Positions 22,967-34,984 of a stretch of DNA of 64,000 nt are shown piece after piece (position 1 is the stretch's first letter; each line of letters starts with the position of its first letter). Under the pieces are notes generated by a model. That model was given only the letters and a program-made list of their open reading frames with translations, did no database searches and was not told the DNA's origin. The translations under genes were made by a program, and so were the position numbers. Source of the DNA: Mesodorylaimus sp. YZB2_4 (Eukaryota; Nematoda; Enoplea; Dorylaimida; Dorylaimidae); NCBI GenBank assembly GCA_030248295.1, contig JASANH010000976.1, forward strand, positions 124,001-188,000, written 5' to 3'.

Positions 22967-25354
22967 TTAAGCGTCTGCCATGCAATTTAAGTGCGATCCC
23001 TCAGTCAGTTCTTCCGAATCGACTGAGGTAGAGTTATCGTCATCGGACACTGAGCGTTGTCTGTGGTACACACTCGTTTCATCGCCATCGTCGGCATCAG
23101 CGAATTTCAGGATATCGATACCTTCCGGCATGAATGCTATCGTATCTCTTCTGGCTCGCCAGAAACTGAATCCGAATGGATCCTTTGATGGCGAGTTAAT
23201 CTGACTTTGAATATAATCTAATATATCTTGGCGTGTGATTTTATGCTTCTGGGGATAACGGTGACGAATTTCGTCGATTATCTTCAATAATTCCTTCAGT
23301 TCGACTTCTTCCACGTATACTGGGACCTGAAAAATTTTGTGTGCTTTACGAAGTGCAAGTGTCAATTGCGCTTGGCAGACACAGAACAAAAGTGAAACGG
23401 CTTTGTATGCTAAACTACGTTCTACCAGTGCAGGTGCTTTGTCTAATCACTCGACACCAACTCCAACTTACACCTTCATCGCGGTAAAACGCTGCTAGTA
23501 GTGAGGCGATTTCATGGTCAAGCTCCGCCTGGATAGATAGAAGGCGTGTTAGAGAGAAGCAAGAAGCGACAAGATGGTTATGTCAGTCAGCAAAGAACCT
23601 GAACTCGAAACTTAGAGAGTTTGATCTGGTTTAAAATCATGTGCAATAGTTTCCTATACAGAAAACCAATGAAGCCTGAAGCAGAATGAAAGTAAGACGT
23701 TTCCTGATAATAGAGGGGAAAGTTAGAAGAAATGAAGTGCATTTGCTGGAAATTAATAGCACTAAGTCATCAGTCGGTCTCACCTCTTCGACAGTTTTGG
23801 TTTTCTGTCGTATTTTACGACCAAAGTAATGGATCTTGAGGAACAACCATTTCAGTTCGGTTGCTGCCAATTCAGCGCACATGCTGAGTACTGCCAAACC
23901 GAAAGTGACAAAGAATATGATGTAAACCACCATAAGTAGGTCTCGAACTACTGGCACTTCGCCCATTGTCAAGTTTGCGACCAGATTGAAGCAAACGAAA
24001 AATGATTCCAAGAAGTCCTGAGGAGAGAAGGTCGAGTCAGTGTCAGGGTGAAACAAGATATGAATTTGTGTTGATGAGGCCCAAACATTGTGTTAAACGC
24101 AGTATCGATAATATGTAAGTGCCACATGCTAGCTAGATGTGTGTCACTCACAGCCTTGAGTCCATGCTCACCGGTTTGGTCTCTCCGTGAAGCATGTACA
24201 CGAAAGCCCCCAGCGTGTTGAACAGTAAGAGAATGCTAAAATTGGCCCAGAGAGGCAGTTTCGGTTTTTTTTGCTCCTCATTCACTTCCTCCACTCGACC
24301 ATCCTCCAACAACTTTGTTTCCACTCGCACATTTGAGCTTACCTAAAATAGTATAGATCCCTTAATCCAGAAGCAACAAACCTAAGCGACAAACTCCGCC
24401 AGACTTTCTTGCGCGCAGCTTCCGCCAAGCATCCGCTGATGCCCATGACTCTGTTGGAACACTTTGCCAGTTTCGAATATAGCAATAAAACAATGTCGGA
24501 TAGGAAACGGCCGTAGTCAACTGCAGTAAGTACCATGAGAGGTATGCCTAAGACAGGAACTTTCGCTAGCCCGTGTGCCAGGGTAAGGTGCTGATGACAT
24601 ACCAAACAAACCGTAGATGACCGTTACAATTTGTCCGACATTGGTTGTCGGAGTGGCATTGACGTAACCTGAGCGGAAAAGAAGCTTTTGTCATTTTCGG
24701 ACCCCAGCATGGTCATTCGTCTCGATAGTTTGTCATAAGTCTTACCTGTGGTTGTTAAAATGGACACTGAGTACAATATCGAATCAATATAGGTCCATCG
24801 GGAGGAGAACAAAAGTTTGGGATCAGCCTCAGCCGGGCTTTCTATATTAAACGGGTGACCTTCATGCGCTTCAGATAAGCGGGACAAATGTCGATAGAGA
24901 TTTCGATCCCAATCGGGAGTCATCGCACTCTTCGATTCATGGCACATGGCTATTACCTCATTGGCTACACGTTGATAGATATTCACGATTTGTGTAGCCT
25001 GTTCCTCCAAAACGACCAAGTCGTGATCGTACTCGATTTTTTGAAAGATTGCCGCTCCCATCATTGCGTAGCACAGAATGAACAGGGTCAGACAAATATG
25101 GGGTAGCACGATTTTGAGGATCTGAAAAAGAAGCCTTTCGCAACCCTACAATAAGACTATTAACGGACTTGGCGTACTCTGAACAATTTATTCTTCTTTG
25201 TTACACTGGTCGAAGCTGGGGTCGACTCGGCATTCTCTTCTTCTTGCGTCGTTTGTTCATCCATGCTAACTCTGCCTTGACTAAGAAGCGTTTTCGATTC
25301 ATCCTCGCCTGTAAATGCCCGATCGCCTCGTCTCGATCTTTTTTGCTGCTTCAT
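22967..25354 (-). CDS. Two-pore-domain (K2P/TWK) potassium channel, atypical filters
   Basis: Eight exons join in frame with matching phases: 25354-25178, 25121-24746, 24668-24603, 24547-24382, 24337-24172, 24017-23784, 23528-23472 and 23326-22967, about 533 aa. The order is a basic/acidic cytosolic N-terminus, a first membrane helix (about 64-85), a long extracellular cap, pore 1 (SILTTTGYVN, about 179-188), a second helix ending GLFGIPLMVLTAVDYGRFLS, a third helix around SILLLFNTLGAFVYML, pore 2 (FFVCFNLVANLTMGEVP, about 323-339), a fourth helix, and an acidic C-terminal tail. The tail has an SVSDDDNSTSVDSEE stretch that could be phosphorylated. K2P channels normally have G-Y-G and G-F-G filters and set background K+ conductance. 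Both are altered here, so ion selectivity is uncertain. Further 5' noncoding exons are possible. Confidence 0.9.
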
Positions 25355-26858
25355 TTCGTCTTTAAATGATGGAACTCTGAAAAAATAGTAATTTAAAATG
25401 CATGAAACTCTGGACTTAGACAACCAGAAGAAACCTGAAAAATGCATTGCGCCTTTCTGATGCAAATGGCTTTTTAGGAGACGGAGACATGATACTTTCC
25501 AGGTATTCCCAAAGAGCAGGAGAATACAAAGACACACTACTACTTCCAGAACGGGACAATACTGCGTTTACGGACCTTCCCCTATGCGCCAGTTTTCAAC
25601 CAAGTACAGGCAGCCAATACTAATTATATGAACTGCCTTACGTACGGGGTCGTTACTTGCTAATCAGCACCAAACATCCGGCGCTTTCCTTTTATGGTGG
25701 ACCTCAGCTGGGGAAGCTAGTTTCTTAAAAAAACCTAAAAGGCTGGCTCTCTCCGTTTTCGCTTTGGTAGGCAGCTGTTGGCCTTGTAATCAGATTTAAG
25801 TGGCTTCCTTTTGAAATCGTCTGTTGGCGTGCTCTGGATTAGTCTTTTCTTTGCATGATCAATCCATTTAATTATGTCAATAAACCTCAGCGCGGAGCCC
25901 GGAGCGATTCAGGTGCAAGTGACACACACAAAAATCTTATTTGATAGCCGAGTGCTGGATTTGAGGGCCCCTAGTTGCATTCATATTGAGCAGAGAAGCT
26001 GAAGCACGCGACTATGTAGACACTAGCTCATACTATCTACCGACTTATGTGTTGATCTAGCTAACCCCGTCGAAGAAAGTTATTGCACGAAGTGACACTC
26101 CGCAAGCGAGCCTTCAATGACATCATTGAGCAGGGGTGACCAGCTTTGAGCAAAAAGCGCAATAGGAGCGCTTATAAAAGCAAATACTTGTTACTGACGG
26201 CAAGTCGGCTTCTTTGAATGCCAGGGCACCAACACTAAATCGTTTTCAGCAACGCATACTCGATATGGTGTAAATTGGATTACTGATGCTCGATACAGTG
26301 TCAAATTTGCGCTCCAGACGATGCATCGCGGTCAAGAAAGTTGGATTTCCCGCGTCAATATGCAACTACCAAGAAGATACCGACCTACGAGAATGAAAAA
26401 GTTGGAAGCCCTACCGTCTGTCCTTTGAGCATCCACCTAAGATACGCCGATATGGCACGGGAAATTGGGCAGTGCCCGTGGGCCGAATCGATCTTGCGTG
26501 AAATAGCGTTCTCTAAAATATATAGTCCATCTTTTAATAGCTAGCCACCGAAGTGATGCTGCATTAAATGGGCCGGAAAAAATGCAAAGCTATTTTATGG
26601 AAATACGCTCATTTTTAAAGCGCCGGATAACATGAACGAATGATTTGCTTGAGAAATGGGCAAATCACTGAAAAGGGTAAGTATGCTAGATGAGCCATGA
26701 TTGCTGGAATAGGCGGTGCACCATAGAAGTATGCCATGTTTCCGGTCAAATGTGCATGTTCAGTGCACAAGATACGAGGCAGTTACAGTACCCCTGTATG
26801 TGCTGTACTTTGTCTAGATGTAATGTAAAGTGCATAAAATCCCATCTTCTACTCCACA
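25355..26858. other. Intergenic region between K2P channel and tetraspanin
   Basis: About 1.5 kb between divergently transcribed genes. It should contain both promoters. Apart from the TATA element next to the tetraspanin gene, no motif, repeat or coding block was recognised. Confidence 0.4.
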
Positions 26859-26865
26859 TATAAAA
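26859..26865 (+). promoter_or_regulatory. TATA box of the tetraspanin-like gene
   Basis: TATAAAA lies about 110 bases before the ATG at 26975, a suitable distance allowing for a short leader. Confidence 0.45.
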
Positions 26866-26974
26866 CCGCCAAGCTGGTGCACTCTCAAGATCAGTGCAGC
26901 GTTCGATACGGTCGGTTGCTACTGTTTTCTTTCGCCATCAGTCTCTCTGTCATCTGCCCAGAATCTCTGCAAAT

Positions 26975-28245
26975 ATGATCGCCGGGGCCAAAAAGACGCT
27001 TGTCAAGTTCGTGCTGGTGGCCTGCAACTTACTTTTGGCGGTAGGAAGCTTAAGACTTTGTGTTCAGCAGTTATGCCAGACTCATTCAGTGGAAGCTTTT
27101 TAGGCCTTGGGGATGTTCATGTTCGTCGTGACAATGCTGATTCGGTTTCAAGAAGAAGCAAAGTCATACGCTGCGCAACAGCTGGCCGAACCTTTAAACC
27201 AGGTATTGACAACTCATATTCTAACTTGGATGCCTAAAATCCATTATCTCAATTCCAGTTACAAGTTGACATGGTTGTCTTGGCTGTGATCGGGTTCATG
27301 ATGTTCGTTGTTGGAGTCGCAGGTGCCATCGGAGCGGGGCTTGAGAACTTGTTCGCCCTGTATGCTTTCGTTGTTCTGGTCTTGCTGATCATTCTGACGC
27401 AGCTGGCATACGCCATCGCTATCATCTGCATGAAGAACAAGGTGAGGCTTCCAGGAGTTTTCTGTGTTCGAATACCAGGTGTGTGCCTTGATTGCAGATC
27501 AAAGATCGAGTGTACCATGACATCAAAGTGTACACGATCAACTACAATTTGCATTCCGACGAAATGCGCTACTATTACGAGGACATGCAGCTGAAGGTAA
27601 GGAGGGCGTTACTGTATTTTTAGCTCGCATATTGCTTGCTATTCAATGCCTTTTAGGGAAACTGCTGCGGTTGCAGCGGTGTGCGTGACTTCAGGAAGCT
27701 CCGCTATCCCATACCCGCTTCGTGTGCGTCTGCCCAGGTAAGGCCTTTTTCTAAACTCGGCCCAGTTGCATAAAAGTTTTGGAAAGCCAACCTTGTTTCG
27801 GGCAACTTCGTTTAGCACAAAACGCTGGTTGATCCATGTCATTTGGACAAATTTCTGTTCAATATCAGGTTGTCCTGAGCAACATTTGGCTTGGTCCTAT
27901 TGAGACTTGCCAACGCACTCTAATTTCACTCAAGCTATGCAGTTGGTCTAACAAGTTGTCTCTTCCTGACTTTTATGCAACGGGCAAGAGTTGACTATAG
28001 AAGGCCATTTTCAGACTGGTTGTTGCAAAGTGCTCTGGCGAAATCTGCAATACCTGGGCGCTTTGCTGGGCTGCTTGGGTGTGATAATAGTGTGCGTGGA
28101 GTACGCGGCTGTACTGCTCGCTTGCCTCCTGATAGCATCGCTTCGGCAATCGGGAGAGTACAAGGTGAAGGGTGCGACCAAGAAGAAAGCCAAGAAGAAA
28201 TCGATGCCCAATTTGCTGGCCTATCGAAGGACTGATGAGGAGTGA
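26975..28245 (+). CDS. Tetraspanin-like four-helix membrane protein
   Basis: Six exons, each flanked by GT/AG and all phase 0: 26975-27040, 27104-27202, 27259-27441, 27498-27596, 27657-27737 and 27991-28245, about 260 aa. The first helix spans exons 1 and 2 (KFVLVACNLLLA, then ALGMFMFVVTML). Helices 2 and 3 are in exon 3. The large extracellular loop carries the diagnostic CCG (GNCCGCSG), a further Cys in PASC, and a GCC before helix 4. The cytosolic tail is very basic (KKKAKKKSMPNL). Tetraspanins organise membrane microdomains with integrins and other partners, and the CCG plus extra cysteines form loop disulfides. The 27-codon exon 5 holds the hallmark motif. Which tetraspanin group it belongs to is not clear. 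Confidence 0.85.
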
Positions 28246-28479
28246 TGACTGAGTTTTCAGCTGGAAGAGCGTGTGTGATGCGCTTTGTCGGCTGATGAGA
28301 ATGAAAAATGATCTCTTCCATTTTGTATTCTATCTTGTGTGAACACTCATTTCAGTATCGCAGTAACAGATGCAACTGTGAAAACTCTTCTTTAGATTAT
28401 GCGTATCGATAAAATCGTTGATTTGGTATGACTACTTCTACAAAACTAGAAACCAATTTCCTAAACAACTATTGCAAAT

Positions 28480-28987
28480 CTAATGGATGCAGTCACGGTC
28501 TTCGTCCTTGTAGTATTGCATCAGATTCCATGTCCCGATGTCCAAAGTCTTTGGTGTTTGACCGCTTTTACCGATGTATTGGGTGGGGATGTCAATACGG
28601 ATACGACGATCGCATGGCTTCCAATCGTGGCAGTTGTGGTAAATCTTCAACATAGGATCGATGGTAGTTATTTCGGTCGTCTTTCCATCGATGTGGAATT
28701 CGCCGTTTGCATTCGTGCGTTGTTGTCCCATCAAGTCGTCGAAGCCAGTGTCTGAAACAGGCATGAGCATTCCAGCAACAGCAGGCACTGTGCAAGAAGA
28801 TCCTTAACAGTATCTTAACCTGACATTACTAACCGATGTCATAAAGCTTGACTTGCACGTTGTTGGCTGGTTTTTCTCCGCACATCAATCGGCCTTTGAC
28901 GATGACTCGCTGTTCAGAGCCGAACATAAGGGCATTGGACACAGCGAAGCAAAGAAAGCAGAATACGAGTGTACTAAAGGTGGTCAT
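28480..28987 (-). CDS. Transthyretin-like secreted protein, gene 1 (type A)
   Basis: Two exons, 28987-28834 and 28751-28480, joined in phase 1, encode 141 aa. A signal peptide (TFSTLVFCFLCFAVSNA) is followed by the TTR-like domain with the family's VKGRLMCGEKPA, KLYDI, DDLMG, NGEFHIDG, IDPMLKIYHNC, PCDRR and a terminal EDRDCIH. Nematode TTR-like (PF01060) proteins are small secreted proteins, mostly of unknown role. Some are linked to corpse recognition (TTR-52) or host contact in parasites. This copy is closest to gene 3 (30373-30843). Confidence 0.93.
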
Positions 28988-29210
28988 CTTCGGAACCTAT
29001 CCGAGGCAGGGCTAAAACGAATCCGTTAGCTAGAAAAGCACCCACCCGCCAAAAGTCAAAGCACACGATAGTTACAGGTGCAGAACCTGTATCGACAAGC
29101 GGGAAGTCATCAAGAAAAACCAAATGTTTACTGATCGACAGCCTAAGCACTCTGAAATGCAATGTGCTTCTAAAATATTTTTTCCTTAGCTAAAAATAGA
29201 TGCAGACTAA

Positions 29211-29702
29211 TTAGATGCAGTCGCGGTCTTCGCTATGTTCCAGCTTGACTTGCAAGTTCAGCGTTCCCAAGTCGAACCATTTCGATTGCTGATTTGCATT
29301 GACGACATAGGACTTGGGCAGTTTCATTCTCCAGCGGCGGGAGCAGCGAAGTGCGCCGCCGCCATTGCAGTTGTGATAGATCTTGACGGTTGGATCAATG
29401 CCCGTCAGGCCACCACTGGCGGAACCTTCAACTTGAAACGAGCCATCACTGCCCGAGTTTACTCGACCTAAAGTATCGTCCAAACCAACATCTGAAACAA
29501 ATGTTTATTATACTGTATAGGCGGACAGTCAGGTGCAAATATGGTGAAACTAATCAAGCTTACCTTTGTCCACCAACTTGACCAAAGTGCCCACTGACGG
29601 CTTATCACCGCATACGAGGCGTCCTTTAACAGAGTACTTTTGTTGAGCTGCATATGCGCAAGTGCAGACAGCCAAGAATAGGCACAGAATAGTAAGCTTC
29701 AT
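29211..29702 (-). CDS. Transthyretin-like secreted protein, gene 2 (type B)
   Basis: Two exons, 29702-29564 and 29491-29211, phase 1, 139 aa. The signal peptide is KLTILCLFLAVCTCAYA. Domain motifs are YSVKGRLVCGDKP, LDDTLGRV, GSFQVEG, GIDPTVKIYHNC, CSRRWRMKLPKSYV and a terminal EDRDCI. The insertion of GGLTG before the DP motif and the RRWRM sequence set it apart from type A and match gene 4 (31034-31548). The single intron has the same position and phase as in the neighbouring copies. Confidence 0.93.
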
Positions 29703-30372
29703 TGTGTCTCCGCGCGCGCGTGCCTTTGATTTCGACAATGGTTCACCACTCCGCAAGTAACAAACAGAGCAGTCGACGATGCTCCGGGCGAGAAGTTATG
29801 TTTAGGGCCAGCTATTTGTCATAGCCTCGAATCAGCTGCCTTGGCGGGCCTCAAAGACGGTTAGGACTCCATTATTCAAGCTAAGCTAAGGCAGAAGGTT
29901 CGATTCTGGTGCCAGGCTGAGGCAAAAACCGTGGGTGATGTTGTCGCACTGGAACCCAACGAAAGAAAGTGCGTGGTATTTGAGCGTGATCCAGGACATG
30001 CCTAAACTACGGTTCTGTTTTGCACACTGAAATAGCTTTTCGCGTATATTTTGTGGGAATGACCCTCATACCCTGTTCAGTTAGGCGGAGAAGGAGGCAT
30101 GACGGGACGATGGTTACAGCAAGAACTATGCAATGTTTGGTAGCCAGCACTACGCACAAGAGCCTTCGACCATTTTGCCGGCCGAGGCAACCTCTGCAGC
30201 AATTGGTGGAGCCGTTGTCTCTGGCATGTGATCGTTTAGGCAGGAAAGTTCTGGACTTATTTCTAGACCTTGCTTATCAAACTGTATTTCGTACCCTCAT
30301 GATCACTACTTTAAAGAAGCTATTTGATATCAAGCACCAGAAGTTACCATCACTAGTGCAGCAAATGTATTA
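29703..30372. other. Intergenic region between TTR-like genes 2 and 3
   Basis: About 670 bases. Nothing coding was recognised. A GGTTCGATTC at about 29897 resembles a B box but has no folding tRNA around it. Confidence 0.4.
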
Positions 30373-30843
30373 TTAGTGAACGCAATCACGATCTTCCTTC
30401 ACATAGACGGCTTGCAAATTCCATGTGCCTATGTCCAATGTCTTCGGTTGGACACCCTTTTTGCCGATGTATTCGGTCGGGATATCGATACGAATACGAC
30501 GGTCGCATGGCTTACTGTCATGGCAGTTATGATAGATTTTCAACATTGGGTCGATGGTGCCTAACTCAGTTGTCTTTCCATCAATATGAAATTCCCCGTT
30601 TGAGTTGGTCGTCTTTTCGCCCATAAGATCGTCGAAGCTGGTGTCTGAAAATCAGAAGAGCTGTGGGTCGCAGGGAGACGACTCCAGGGACTACGTACCA
30701 ATATCGTACAGTTTGACTTTAACGTTGTTGGCGGGCCGATTGCCGCAGATGAGGCGCCCCTTGACAATGACGCGTTGCTCGTCACCGAGTCCATAAGACG
30801 ACGCTAATACGCCCAGGAATACGAGAGCCAAAATGACTTTCAT
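30373..30843 (-). CDS. Transthyretin-like secreted protein, gene 3 (type A)
   Basis: Two exons, 30843-30699 and 30644-30373, phase 1, 138 aa. The signal peptide KVILALVFLGVLASSYG is followed by EQRVIVKGRLICGNRPANN, DDLMGEKTTNSNGEFHIDG, IDPMLKIYHNCHD, CDRRIRIDIPTEYIGKKG and a terminal EDRDCVH. Most of the mature domain matches gene 1, indicating a recent common origin. Confidence 0.93.
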
Positions 30844-31033
30844 GATTGCGAGATATGACCTGCTTGAAAAAGTATAAGCAGACAGTTAAGACAATAATTA
30901 AAACGATACTCTGGCGACAGGCGCCTTAGTGCAAGCTGAAGCACAGAGACCAAACACGATCTTTACTGTCAATCTATGGAGCTATAATTTGGGATAGCTA
31001 AAACTAATGATCTGCAAACCTGTCCAACTTAGT

Positions 31034-31548
31034 CTAAATGCAGTCACGATCTTCACTGTGCTCGAGTTTCACGATAAGGTTCAAAGTACCGACATCGAAC
31101 CAATTGGAAGGCTGATTGGCATTAACGATGTACTTCTTGGGCATTTTCATTCTCCAACGTCGTGCGCACGGGTTGATGCCTCCATTGCACTTGTGATAGA
31201 TCTTTAAAGTTGGGTCGATGCCGGTCAAACCGCCATTGGCCGTTCCTTCTACTTGAAACGTGCCATCTCTTCCGGACTTTACTCGCCCCAACGTATCGTC
31301 AGGTCCAAAGTCTGCAATGCGTTCCGGATTTGAGTCATGAGGGTTGCATGAGAAGGATTTTCAGTATGCAATTCCTGATTTGTTTAAAATAAAGCTAGGA
31401 TATTACCTTTGTCTACCAACTTCACAGTAATGTTAGCGCCTGGAGTCTCGCCGCACAGAAGACGGCCCTTGACTGAATATTTTTGCAAGGCGCCATAGGA
31501 CATGGCAAACAGGGTAATGAACAAAAGACTCAACCCAACCGCTTTCAT
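31034..31548 (-). CDS. Transthyretin-like secreted protein, gene 4 (type B)
   Basis: Two exons, 31548-31407 and 31311-31034, phase 1, 139 aa. The signal peptide is KAVGLSLLFITLFAMSYG. Domain motifs are YSVKGRLLCGETPG, DDTLGRVKSG, GTFQVEG, GGLTGIDPTLKIYHKC, CARRWRMKMPKKYIVNANQ and a terminal EDRDCI. It is clearly the sister of gene 2. Confidence 0.93.
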
Positions 31549-31605
31549 GATCGCAGATTTCGAGTGGAAAAGCTACAGTTACGCGCACCGATGGCGAGCT
31601 GCTAT

Positions 31606-31611
31606 CTTATA
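31606..31611 (-). promoter_or_regulatory. TATA-like element of TTR-like gene 4
   Basis: TATAAG on the minus strand (within CTTATAAGATAG), about 58-63 bases before the ATG of the gene at 31034-31548. Confidence 0.35.
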
Positions 31612-32030
31612 AGAAAGAGAAACCAGGAGGTAAATGCGCTGAGGTCCTATACTCAAGATTGTGTCGAAGAGGTGAAAAATAGCGGTTTGTAGAATCCCAG
31701 GAGTCAGCTGTTCGTTGGACCAAATACATTTATCAAGCACAATGCATCAACAACGGCCGAGAACAAGGCTTTTCAAACGCCTCGTCGTTGAGGTTGATAA
31801 AGTGGGACCCACGACAAAACACCAACAAAACTAAAGTTTAGGATCCGTGTAGGCGATTGAGGCACGAAAACAGTAAGCTACTTGGGTGGGCAAGGCGTTT
31901 ATTTTTTACGTGTAAGACGATACTTTACTTTATTGTAAGAAACTCTGCACTGTGTAGGCACATCTGTAGAAGTTCATTATTTTGTACCATACAAGTCATG
32001 CAAATAAATGATCCACTGCGCAAGGGAATA

Positions 32031-32623
32031 TCAACGAATACATTCATGGATTTCATTTTGGATCCGAACCTCTAGATTAAGTGTGCCGAAATCGAATTGG
32101 CTCGACGAGTCTCCGCCACTGATCCAGTCAGCCGATGATACATAATGCTGAGGTACGGTGAGTTTCCATAACCGCTGGCATGGCTACAAGAAAAGGCACT
32201 CAAAAGCATTCTTGCATTTCATCTGACATACGCTCCAGTACGTACAAGATAATCATCACAGTCGTGATAAATCTTGACCATCGGTTCGATCATGGTTGAC
32301 TCGGAGGTTGATCCATCTAAGACAAAAATTCCACCGTCGTTTGTTTGCTTTCTATCCATTTCATCATCGATACCGAAATCTGCGCACTGTCTTTGAGAGC
32401 ACTAAACATCCAGTCAAGTCAACTGAACTGGCTTACCTATGTCCACCAATGTAACAGTAACATTAGGGGCAGGGTCAGTACCACACAGCAGTCGACCCTT
32501 AGCCTGTACTCGCTGGGCTCGTATTCGATTTTGGTTCTGATACGGAACCGCTTGCTCATCGGCAACATGAGCACAAATCCAAAAAAGGAGTAGAAAAGGT
32601 GTGAAACGAGGTTTGTATCTCAT
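32031..32623 (-). CDS. Transthyretin-like secreted protein, gene 5 (three-exon type)
   Basis: Three exons, 32623-32437, 32379-32246 and 32183-32031, with phases 1 then 0, encode 157 aa. A signal peptide (FTPFLLLFWICAHVADE) and a longer basic spacer precede VQAKGRLLCGTDPAPN, VTLVDI, IEPMVKIYHDCDD, PCQRLWKLTVPQHYV and a terminal HECIR. It has an extra intron directly before the PCQR segment, absent from genes 1-4. The end differs from the EDRDC of its neighbours but keeps the final Cys. Ligand and role are unknown, as for most of the family. Confidence 0.88.
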
Positions 32624-33644
32624 GGCTTCACCGAATGGTGCGAAGAGGGCAAGCCAGGCGCCAGGTGTGTACAATACATTATTAGCCGAATGTTAGTACC
32701 GAACTCACATGACCCAGTTTTTCCAAACGTTAGGCACGAAACGCAGCTAGCGGACTCAAATAGAAAGTGCACGTAGTGAAAATTCGAGAGCACATTGCGA
32801 GGATGAAGTTCCAAATGCTCACAGAACTGGTTTTGGATGAGAATTGAAAAGGCGACGAAATTTCTAGATTGGTGGCTCTCTGGTGAATATGATAAAATCG
32901 AAAGGGAGGGATATGATCATAGTGCGCACGTGAAGGCATAAAAACCAATACAGTGTATCCTGTACAGTTGACCTAATGAAAATCACAGGATCCGTCAAGC
33001 CGCATTGCACATACTGTACAGTATATGACTTGAAGAATGGGGTTAATATAAGGATTCCACAAAAACCCATATTATTTATGTCCTTCCCTATACCTTCGGC
33101 GAACCTGTAATGTCTGGTCAGTCCAGCCATCATCGTGGCCTTAAGACTGGGGCCGTACAGCAATGCATAGTCATGTACCTATGTAGGCTGGCGTCCAGGT
33201 GAGACTATGGGGATCGGTCAATGGGACCAAATGAGACTGACGATGACCTCGCTCACTTCTGTGGATATTACCATCTGCGGAACAGGCACCTCCTAGCCAA
33301 TAAATTTCAGAAACCAGCTGTCATCTGATCGCGAGTTGAGAGTATATTTTTGCGTGCTGTAGCTATTCCTAGCTTTAAACATGCCGTGACCTTGGGTTCG
33401 TATTAATCGATCGCAAGTATTGGTATATGGGCATTCATTTTATTGCACGGTTTCATAGGACATTTTACAAGTTTCAAAAACTACAGTACTCTTCTAAGCT
33501 ACCATCTTCATAAATAGAACATCTACCGGCTGTCCGAACAGTACTTATGATTCGACTGCATGAGGGTGAAATCACTATTTTCAAAACTAGGATAACAAAG
33601 GCATAATATACAGATGCAAGTTCGCTCTCGATTTCTGGGGCTTT
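32624..33644. other. Intergenic region between TTR-like gene 5 and collagen
   Basis: About 1 kb with no supported gene. It contains short AT-rich stretches and no recognised repeat. Confidence 0.4.
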
Positions 33645-34892
33645 TTACGCTTTAGCCTTCGCCTTGGCTTTGGCTTTAGCTTTCGCCTTAGCACCCTTGC
33701 CAGAAGGCCGAGGACATGGACAATACTGAGCGTCCTTTCCAGGGCGGCCTTTCTCTCCCACGGGACCAGGGACTCCTTTTTCGCCCGCTGGTCCCGGTGG
33801 ACCTGCGTTTCCTGCTGGCCCTTGTGGCCCTGGATTTCCTGGTCGACCAGCAGGTCCTAAAAAATTATAGTGCTTCGGCATGAATAAACGCATGAGCGCA
33901 GAAACAGTATTTACCTTTTTCTCCAGCTAGACCCACAGGTCCAGGTTCTCCCTTAGCTCCGGCTGGACCAGGATCCCCCTTCTGTCCATTTTCAGCATTC
34001 TTGCCAGCATCACCTGGAGCACCAGATTTGCCCGGGGCACCCGCAACACCTGGGTTTCCTGAAAAGGCACACCAATTAAGTCGGCGTTGCGACGAATGGG
34101 TTTGTTGTATGCACCAGTCTACCTGCTGGTCCTGGTGGTCCTTGAATACCAGGCTTGCCAGGATTTCCATCGGGACCAGGGTTGCCTTTTGGTCCCTAAA
34201 TTCCAAATTTTAGTTACACAGCTGAATTGTACACCGAACTAGCAGACATACAGAAGGACCAGAAGGCCCTGGTGGTCCTGTTGGCCCTGGAGGTCCTTGT
34301 GGGCACCAACGGCATCGTCCATCAGCGGTAAGAGGAACTGGAGGATACGTGCCTGGCAGACCAGGCAATCCAGGAATTCCGTCGTCGCCTGGCGAGCTGA
34401 AACATGCAAAGTGCATCAAAATATACCGAGACAAATGCAGCCTTATCGTATTTACCCAGCAGCACCAGCTTCACCTGGCGGACCTGCTGGGCCAGCCGGA
34501 CACTTATTGTTGGCGTTGCAGTCTGCAATAAAAAGCTCAATTAGAGAAAGTAGTTCAGACTGCATGGTACTACGTCTTACTGCAAGTCGACGCCTGCCTA
34601 GCTTGCCTAATCGTAGGAACGGACCCCTTCGCAGGGGCAATACCCCCAACAGCTTTGGCGATTCGGATTTCTTTCCAGGCATCTTCAGCGATCAGCTAAA
34701 ATAAATTTTGGTGTGATTTAGCTCGATCAAAGAACATTTGTCTGAACTTACATTGAATTCGTCCATGTCAGTTTGGACCATGGATTGAATATCAGCAACA
34801 CGAGTCCATATGACTGGCACGAAGACCAAGCACGCAGTCAGAGTTATCACGCCAAATATACTCGCAGCAATCGCAGCAACCCGGACGCTCAT
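33645..34892 (-). CDS. Nematode cuticle collagen
   Basis: The ATG is at 34890-34892. About seven short exons keep the Gly-X-Y register. Exon 1 (34892-34752) gives the cuticle-collagen N-terminal domain with a single signal-anchor helix ([17 protein letters not shown]). Exon 2 (34695-34581) ends RQARQASTC, where RQAR fits a furin-like cleavage site. Then come Cys-flanked Gly-X-Y blocks: [61 protein letters not shown], and a long C-terminal block ending [13 protein letters not shown]. Such collagens trimerise, are cleaved, and are crosslinked in the exoskeleton by tyrosines and cysteines. The protein ends in an unusual Lys-Ala alternation after the last Cys pair. Confidence 0.92.
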
Positions 34893-34984
34893 GATTTCCA
34901 AGTATGCTTAAAAAAGTCAAGATGAAGAAGGCTTATTACTCACGTCAGAAGAGAACACACTTCACTCGGGTTCAGAATCGCTCC

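Noticed and set aside
29880..29915. B-box-like GGTTCGATTC suggesting a tRNA gene
   Set aside because: The T-arm does not pair and no A box or acceptor stem is found at the right distance.
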